64,000 nucleotides of DNA, taken from assembly GCA_003999685.1 (NCBI GenBank), contig CP021221.1, positions 2,728,001-2,792,000 of the forward strand, given 5' to 3'. Below, in pieces: positions 57,361-64,000 of this stretch. Under the pieces are notes generated by a model. The model was not told the origin of the DNA and did not search any database. It was given only the letters and a program-made list of their open reading frames with translations. Numbering within the stretch: position 1 is the first letter of the stretch; each line of letters begins with the position of its first letter. The position numbers were made by a program, and so were the translations under genes. This DNA is from Taiwanofungus camphoratus. Lineage: Eukaryota > Basidiomycota > Agaricomycetes > Polyporales > Taiwanofungaceae.

Positions 57361-58268
57361 ATGACCACATCCAACGCATATAATACTAGCTCGAAAAAGC
57401 TTCCCATCGACTTAGTGTTAGTCTTGCACAAGACAATGCCATCCTTGACAGCTAGCGATGCCATTTCTCACATTATTTGTACCCTCGAATGTATTGTGAA
57501 TGTATCCTACGCGGCCCCCGCATTTGGAGCTGTAGTTACTGCGGCGATCAGCCTCCTACAAACAATCGAGGTGAGAAGATGATGATTTAAAACTACAGGC
57601 TGCTCACAACCATGACAAGCAGAAAGTGAAAGACAACAAGAAGCGTGCAATCCGCCTTGCGAGACGTGTGGCCGATCTCACGAAACATGTACAGGAGATT
57701 GTTGATGCAGACCCAGAAGCTATCAACGACAGACTCAGGGCAAATGTCAAGCTGTTACAGTCGTGAGTGACAGCACTTTTGTCGCTCGGCCGTGCCGACC
57801 GTCTATGCCTTAAGAACACTAGATGACATCAATCGCGATCTTGAAAAGCACTTGCAGCGGAGACCCTTATCTCGATTTATGTGCCACAGTAGTATCGGGG
57901 CAAAGCTTGATGAGCATCTTGATACTCTTCGTCATGCTCAGCAAGCATTCAATGTAAATAAGAAGAGTGCACTTGGGGCTCACGAGTGTTGACTTTTGAC
58001 CTTCCAGACCATCAGTTTGATTGCTATACAACAAGAACTGGATCATCAGAGACGGACATCGTTCTCGGAGGAAAGGATACGTACCCTAGCGCTGATTCAG
58101 ACTCTCCAAGAGCAAATGCAGGCGGCCTTCGAGAAGCAGATGCAAGCGGTAGCAGAACAAACGCAGGCCTTGCAGCACGCTCACGTCCGTTTCTACCCAT
58201 TTACCCCTCTATTCGCGCTGAATGGATGTTATTGTAGGGGCCTACACGCGTTGATGCACCTCGCATGA
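57361..58268 (+). CDS. HeLo/MLKL-N-terminal-like four-helix protein (copy 2)
   Basis: Four exons in phase: 57361-57570, 57623-57762, 57815-57953 and 58008-58268 (249 aa). Exons 2 and 3 are 140 and 139 bp, exactly as in copy 1. Aligned segments include AAPAFGAVVTAAISLLQTI, DNKKRAIRLARRVADLTKHV, INRDLEKHLQRRPLSRFM, LDEHLDTLRHAQQAFN and SLIAIQQEL. It has a longer Gln/Glu-rich coiled-coil tail (LQEQMQAAFEKQMQAVAEQ) than copy 1 and a short Cys-containing end. The acceptor at 57622 was preferred to the one at 57598, which would leave a 28-bp intron. Membrane-targeting cell-death function is inferred from the fold family only. Confidence 0.65.
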
Positions 58269-58287
58269 CAAGACGAACGGGAAAAAT

Positions 58288-58403
58288 GGCTAATAGAGTG
58301 CATCTCCTGAGACCTAGGTCACGGCCAAAAAGGAAATTTTCTTACGTTTCCGCCACCTGATTGGCCGATAACCGAGACCTAGGCAGATACACTCTAATAA
58401 GCC
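58288..58403. repeat. MITE-like element with terminal inverted repeats
   Basis: The ends GGCTAATAGAGTGCATCT (58288-58305) and the reverse complement of 58385-58403 (GGCTTATTAGAGTGTATCT) match except for a few bases. The inner arms also carry inverted CCTAGGTC. The 116-bp size and A+T-rich ends are MITE-like. No coding capacity. A target duplication is not clear. Confidence 0.45.
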
Positions 58404-58555
58404 ATGTCAGAGCCATGATGTCACCAAGCACGGTGAAATCCAGATCTGGCTACAGCCCGAAGCACTGTTCATATACCAGGACGAACGGGTAAAACATCAC
58501 CGACTTTTTCCTTGTTCCGGCTGGAACCGGAAGTACTGTTCATATGCCAAAATTA

Positions 58556-58649
58556 TGTTCCCAGGGGGATTCGAGCCCCCGTCCCCACGGTTTAACTGTC
58601 TACTGGTGTAGCCCACAACGTGATGATCTGACCACTAATCGATGGGAAC
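58556..58649 (-). tRNA. tRNA-His (GUG) with 22-nt intron
   Basis: Minus strand from 58649. The acceptor stem GTTCCCA pairs with TGGGAAC, the discriminator is A (usual in eukaryotic tRNA-His), the D arm is GATT-AGTGGTCA-GATC, the anticodon stem TCACG pairs with CGTGG (one G-T pair), the loop holds TTGTGG with anticodon GTG, and the T arm is GGGGG-CTCGAAT-CCCCC. A 22-nt intron sits after base 37, the standard place for nuclear tRNA introns. A TTTT run follows within 10 bases as a pol III terminator. The T loop begins with C rather than T, a small oddity. Confidence 0.82.
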
Positions 58650-58804
58650 TTGTAGTAAGATGACAAGTTTTTTTTTACATAACACAAATCCCATCATTTA
58701 TATCATTCTTTTCTCTCATGCGTTTTACATGTTTCCGTGATCCTTGCACGGTACTATGCCTACTTAGATACTGTGTCCGAAAGACCTGTCGCCAGTCATA
58801 ATGA

Positions 58805-60607
58805 ATGAAACTACGATATTGCAGTGCCGACATGCGAACGAGATCCCACTCTTCATCGCTCGCGCAGTCCGAGACCCTCGACAGAGAATGCGATACTGAG
58901 TCCAATGGAAGTCATTGCAACGTGATTGAGGTTAGTATGTCATTCACGTCGTTCATCGGTTCGGAGCCCAGTCTTGGTCTCAGCCTGCGCAGTTCTGGGT
59001 GAAGATCCGTCACCGTTTCAATGTTCTTGAATATTGAAGGGCATTTTAATTCAGGTGCGTCTATCTCGAGCTTTGAAAGGCGCTCAAGAGCTTCATAAAG
59101 AGCTCGCCTTCCTGCGCAAAAGAAATGAAGCATTGGAGGCGAGGTTAGAGAGCGTCGAGCAAGCAGTTGACATTTCTATCCAACCAAAGAGAGGGAAAAG
59201 GAGCGGTCCGACGGTTTCCAAATTGCAGGGAGACGTGAGGAAGCTTAATAGTCGGATACAACAGCTGGAAAAGGTAGGTTCTTGGGATAAAGTGCATTCA
59301 AATACTTATGAAGACATCGATTGGTGCTCCCTGAGAAGGCCCGACAGAAAGACCGGAAGAAGATGGACAAGGTATAGATTTTCCTGGTCGAACTAGATTG
59401 ACTCATAGACCAGAACAGCTTCGGATGAAAGAAATCAAAGCAGATGCCGCAGAATTGAAGGCAGATGTTGAATTTGAAGTCGGTGATTCTGCATATCGTA
59501 TGAGGAAGGTGGGTATCAAGCCTTTGCAACACTTGGATGCCTTACCCATTCATGCAATACATGATTTGAAGCTCCTGCGTCGCTTTCACGACCTCATAAT
59601 AAGTACGTCAATCGAAGAAAACGAAGAATGTCCAATCTGCATGGATAATTTGGAGAATAACAAGTGTGCCAGGTCAGACTACTTGGAGTTGCCAGCCTTC
59701 CTATCCCTCCAACTCATAACGTTCTTCCGTCATTTAACAGCCTTCCATGTGAACATACGTTTTGCAAGTCATGCATCTCAAAGATCTCTCCCGGATCGGA
59801 GTCCTTGACATGCCCTCAATGCCGTGCAACATGCCCTCGCGATGAGATTGAGGTCGTGCAACTCACGGCTTTACAACAATGGGATGCTCTCCTCGACGTA
59901 GCTAAGGCCTGGGCGAGGATGGATCGACGTAGGGAGGAAGACACAAGCGAAGAGGAGGCCGAAGAGGAGTTCATCGATGACGAACGATCAGCCATTAATA
60001 CGAGGTAGGTCTCGACATACGAAAACTCTGCATTGCGCAGTAATTGATCTGTGGCTGAAATCACAGCTCGTCCGAATCGGCTCTGCTAGGCCCCCTAGCA
60101 AGCTCGCCTGAACCAGAAGCAGACGGAGTTCATGACGAAGTTGAACCGCAGATCCAAGAGGCCATACCAACACCTCACAAGAAGCGACACATAGCGTGCA
60201 CACCCGACTCTCTTCCTGAGATTTCGTGAGTCAAGGCCTGGTTCTAGGTGATATCAAAGTCTAAACCCGGCGGTGCAGGGGCCCTGAGCCTACAGTGTCC
60301 GCTCTCGATCCCCCGATTACTCACATGACTACTGCTGAAAACATCCCACACAATGCAACGTGAGCAATCTTACCCTCTGTCCACCCTCTTGCATGGATTA
60401 ACCTATTTGCACGATAGTTCTGTACCCGACGCCCCTGCAAAAGCGGCTACTAGTACTTCTGATGTCATGACGCCTTCACCCCCAGCTACTCCGTCGCGGA
60501 CGGGCGTAAGCGGTGTGCGTCCATATACGCAGTCTCCATCGGCTGAAAAGCGGAAACGCATGGAGATGCTTGCTGCTGAACGTAACTCAAAGCGAAAGAG
60601 GTTTTAG
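58805..60607 (+). CDS. Coiled-coil RING-finger protein (probable E3 ubiquitin ligase)
   Basis: Eight exons: 58805-58930, 59055-59273, 59336-59371, 59419-59672, 59741-60004, 60067-60225, 60279-60359 and 60418-60607, all in phase, about 442 aa. An ATG at 58832 is an alternative start. Residues 45-130 form a coiled coil (LHKELAFLRKRNEALEARL). A C3HC4 RING follows, split by an intron: CPICMDNLENNKC, then LPCEHTFCKSCI and CPQCRATC. An acidic stretch (EEDTSEEEAEEEF) and a disordered tail with basic ends (SAEKRKRMEML, KRKRF) close the protein. RING proteins of this kind transfer ubiquitin from an E2; the target is unknown. A 63-bp segment at 59510-59572 (GTGGGT...TTGAAG) could be an in-frame optional intron. 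Confidence 0.8.
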
Positions 60608-60752
60608 TGACGCCAGGATGTCGATAGCGCATGTATTTCATGGGGTTTTGTAAAGCAATTCACTTTCCTGATCCCACTGTTGAACTGAATTCGCTGGTTC
60701 AGTCTGGTTTCTCTCTTATCAATTAATACAATATAAAAGCAAATACCAGCTG

Positions 60753-63700
60753 TCACAACAATTCGACGACAGCTCTGGATGGGGATACGATGGCTATGAC
60801 TTGGCTTGAGAAATCGAACGCGCTTCCGCCATTGTATGCAACCAAATCACCATCGTCTCCGATCCAGCCCTCCAAATCCAGCAACTTTTCCAAATTTGTG
60901 GATGCCAAGGCATGGGCCTGCAGTCGGTCGATACGCCCATTCGACTCTAATCCAGCCTGCAAATATGGACAGCCTCAGTGTCAGTCTCAGTCATGACACA
61001 AAAACATACCCATGCAATATCAAAACGGGTGCGGCCTGCTTGCCAAGCCTCGCGAACACCAATCGCTACTGTTACATCGTGGTTCATCAAGGTCACAAGA
61101 GTAGTATCATTCGTGAGGGGAGGGCCCGCCAAGCTTATAAAAAGAAATGTATGAGAATTCGGAATAACTTTTGGAACAAAACACTTACATTCTGCGATCA
61201 TCCCAAGTTCCGGGGAATGGTCTCACAGGATCTAGGATAATGCCTACTTTGGCCCTGGCTGCGAATATCAAAGTCAATGGAGCCTGCATATCACAGTTGG
61301 TAATGCTTCGTACCTATTTCTTCTGCAATCAGATGCGCTTCGGTTGCACCAGAGAAGACCATTTTCATGAATGACCCTCGCGCCTGCTCAACCTCCTTTT
61401 TGAGGGTCAGAAGCGTCGTCATGATATCTGCGCTAGCGACATGGATGACCAGGGGAATGACACCCTACACGGTCGTGAGCTTTTCTTGTTCAGAACGCAA
61501 ACCTCCGCTTTACCTGAGCAGATTTCTTAAACCAATAGCCAGTTTCAGTGCTCGTAGGTTCTCCATTCAACAGGAGCCTTCGCAGCGCCGCGATCTCGGT
61601 ACTGACGCTAACACGTGGTGTGGTGGAATACGCTGCAGCGCGGCCAATGACGACATGAAGCGCAGTGATATGCTTGATGATCGCATTCGGCTCGAGGGCA
61701 TGCCCAGAGCCAGTGCGGAACGTAACAGAAAGGCCTGCGATGATGGTAGAGGGCCCACCGAAGAGCGTGATCGATCCCAGAGAAGACGTTGCATAGGTGA
61801 CTCCGGCACGATGTGCAATCCTGCAGTACGGATTGGCAGTCACAGAAGGCGCGTCAGAGTCGACATCCAGGATAACGGTGTGCCTTGCACTCACAGGGCA
61901 TTCCGCGTTCCGAACTGCAAAGTATCCACCGCTCGCAACACTCCGCCTTGATCCCCAATCACGCTTGGCACATCACCCTTGAATGGGTCATAAAGAGCAC
62001 CATCTCCTGTCGACGGCTCCCCCGCGATCTCCTCGATACCGAGTGGGGACCCGAAGGTCATGAAACTGGGTGATATCGAACCACCATGTAGATCGATAGT
62101 CGCGCGGGCATTTATTCCGCCCAAACAATGCTTTCCCACACATGACACCCGCCCGTTGTCGACCACCACATCCGTTACGTCGCCCTCCTCCCCACCCACT
62201 ATCTCTTCGATCCCGTCTTCACCCCTCACCCAGAGTTCCCTTACGTTCTGAAACAGAACTCTCCCGTCCTCCTTCTTCATATCCAGAGGCGGGAGCCCTT
62301 CCCACTTGAGTGCGGACTTGCGCTCTTCATCCCAGTTCGGCACTTTGGGGACGTCCTGGAACTCCTTGCCTTCCTTCCCTTTACCGATGACAATGTGTTC
62401 TTCGTCCGCGCCAACTTGAAGAATACCGTCGATCCAGACTTTCTGTGGCGTCGCCCCTAGCTGGAGAGGGTGGGAATCCCAGAGGACGACGTCGGCATCG
62501 GCGCCCTCACGCAAAATGCCGATGCGATGCGACACCCCAGCGGCAGTGGCGGGAACAGCGGTCACAGAACTGAGAGCAAGGTGGGGTTGGAGGCCTACAA
62601 TAGCAGACATTATGCCGCCTTCAAGCGAACAGAACGCAAGATATACATACCAAAATAATGCGCCTGCTGTGCTTCATACATGAGATAACGGCTATTGAGT
62701 ACTGGGTGATCGGACTGCATGCAAGATCAATACGGTTTGATCTTCAAATGACCGACCGATGAGTCTACCTTCATCACGACCGGAATGGCTTCGTCCGCAA
62801 GTACACGGGGCGCAAACTCCGATCCGCGGTATGACTCGCGTTTGTAACGGTGATTTGTGGCAAAGATTGCAATAGCAGGGGTCCCCCCATAGCTACAGCA
62901 GGTCTTAGGAAGAATCAGAGTGAGATCAAGAAGTGCTCACGTTCGCTTGAGCACGTCCGGGACAAGCCAGGCCTCTGACGCATGGTGGAATGCAGCGATA
63001 GGGAACTGGAACTCGTTGGACAACTGTTATTGTGAAACCGATCAGCCTGAAGTTGATAGACCTCAAAAAGCAGTACGCACCCGAACGATGTCATCGAGGT
63101 CAACTCCCTCGTAACAATGGTTGGAAATCTAGTCAGTGCACAGCTGAAGCTGACCGTCACTTATGAAGATTAAAGGTCACCTACTTTGACCCTGCCCCTG
63201 AGGACGTCTACGAGCATCTCCCATTGCAAGTCCTCCGGATAGCTCTGGCCCTGGAGCTCATTCCAGAGTCCCGCCTCTGCCTTCGCGCAAAAAGCGTCCT
63301 GCGCGTTCTTGATCGTGCGGGCCTCGGCGTACGCGGCGCGGAACGACCAAATGCTGTCCATGCGGTTGCCGTAGCGTCGTAGGTTCTCGCCACACGCCTG
63401 TCTGCAGAGTAACTGAAGGTGAGAACGAAGAGCGGGTGGAGAACAAGATGGACATGCTTCATATGCCTCCAGCGCAGGGGTTGGTCCGGGTCAGGCTCAC
63501 TGCCGTTGAGTGTATGTGGCGGCTCGATGATCATGGATGTAGGGGATCTATCGGATGTCTTACGCAGCTTCACCATGAACGCTTGGCCGCCTGCATATGC
63601 ACGTAGTCAACAAGTAGCGTCTGTGCTCAGCTTCAGTCGCTCTAACTATCACTTCAGACAAGCGTACCGATGGCATTGGAGCTTCCTGGGAGGACCTGCA

Positions 63701-64000
63701 CAGACGTGACGCCGCCGGCAATGGCAAGCATGAACGCGTCATCGTGCGTGTTGAATCCGTCAATGCTTCGCAGCCATGGAAGGATAGGGCCGTGCATCGA
63801 GTTAACGTCGAACGTGCCACGCATGAACGGCGCGCTGAAGACGCCGACGTGCGAGTGGAGGTCCACTTCGTTGTATATCACCTGTTTCATTAGCCCGTCT
63901 CGTCATGCCTGATGGGTACACGACGTACCTAATCCAGGAGTCACCCATGCCCCCTTGGCATCAACGACTAACATGTTGTCTATTTCCGCATACAGGTGCT
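60753..64000 (-). CDS. Large amidohydrolase-family protein (5' end outside window)
   Basis: Fourteen exons lie in the window: 63929 to >64000, 63668-63865, 63454-63590, 63185-63397, 63081-63128, 62941-63023, 62769-62892, 62651-62714, 61895-62594, 61514-61820, 61314-61464, 61189-61258, 61010-61133 and 60753-60956, with every phase consistent. The first carries VTPGL and the next VDLHSHVG, the metal-binding HxH of the amidohydrolase fold. Later marks are AFHHASEAWLVPDV, MKSDHPVLNSRYLM (probable catalytic Asp) and HRIGILREGADADVVLWDSH, the usual family end. A second imidazolonepropionase-like half follows (SPSFMTFGSPLG, RPFPGTW, STNLEKLL). This two-unit form of about 900 aa is common in Agaricomycetes; substrate unknown. 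It converges on the RING gene with a 145-bp gap. Confidence 0.88.

Noticed and set aside
57571-57598. 28-bp intron in HeLo/MLKL-like copy 2
   Set aside because: Too short; the acceptor at 57622 gives 52 bp and aligns exon 2 with copy 1 at exactly 140 bp.
58556-58649. reading the tRNA as valine because of its acceptor stem
   Set aside because: No anticodon loop with AAC, CAC or TAC after T33 can be formed with a good stem, while the GTG loop and stem fit tRNA-His.
1-64000. CRISPR arrays, bacterial operons or a replication origin
   Set aside because: No regularly spaced repeats with unique spacers; intron-rich genes and a nuclear-type tRNA intron show eukaryotic DNA.

Overview
The window looks like nuclear DNA of a basidiomycete fungus, most likely an Agaricomycete. 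The right-hand genes are dense, have many 45-80 bp GT-AG introns with a nearby CTNA(A/C) branch motif, and encode proteins of typical Agaricomycete families. There are two parts: a nested retroelement cluster (1 to about 35.85 kb) and a gene-rich part (about 37.2 to 64 kb).

Retroelement part. Three copies of one Ty3/gypsy chromovirus family with 476-477 bp LTRs are present: element 1 (minus, 1341-6577, left part cut by another LTR element, C, at 1-1340), element 2 (plus, 11873-20016, TSD AACTT, LTRs identical by eye) and element 3 (minus, 23064-30795, TSD TCCTG, LTRs identical by eye). A second gypsy family with 1.76-1.78 kb LTRs is represented by D1 (minus, 6578-10197), E2 (minus, 20530-23041) and D2 (plus, 23042 to about 33.88 kb). 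Two insertion chains can be read: C into 1 into D1, and 3 into D2 into E2. D1 and D2 are near-identical inverted copies, and elements 2 and 3 lie inverted between them, so 7-34 kb is roughly palindromic. The short-LTR family shows a Tf1/sushi-like self-primer signal, a second copy of its polypurine tract inside the integrase region, a C-terminal chromodomain and an extra downstream ORF with two zinc knuckles. Old, AT-rich remnants of both families lie at 35.0-35.85 kb. One spliced cysteine-rich gene (10365-11728) is caught between D1 and element 2.

Gene part, left to right: a CASTOR-like ACT-domain protein (minus), a small uncertain ORF, two tandem paralogous genes of unknown family (minus), an F-box-like protein (minus), an SDR16C-type short-chain dehydrogenase with 10 exons (plus), a long disordered Ser/Pro-rich RGG-box protein (plus), two tandem paralogs resembling the four-helix HeLo/MLKL N-terminal domain (plus), a tRNA-His(GUG) gene with a 22-nt intron (minus), a coiled-coil RING-finger protein (plus) and a large amidohydrolase whose 5' end lies beyond the right edge (minus). 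Exon models were built by eye from splice sites, phase and family similarity; nearly all junctions keep phase exactly. No function in the cluster can be called proven from sequence alone. The most suggestive grouping is the two HeLo/MLKL-like genes next to a RING E3-like gene, which would fit a cell-death or self/non-self recognition locus; that is inference.
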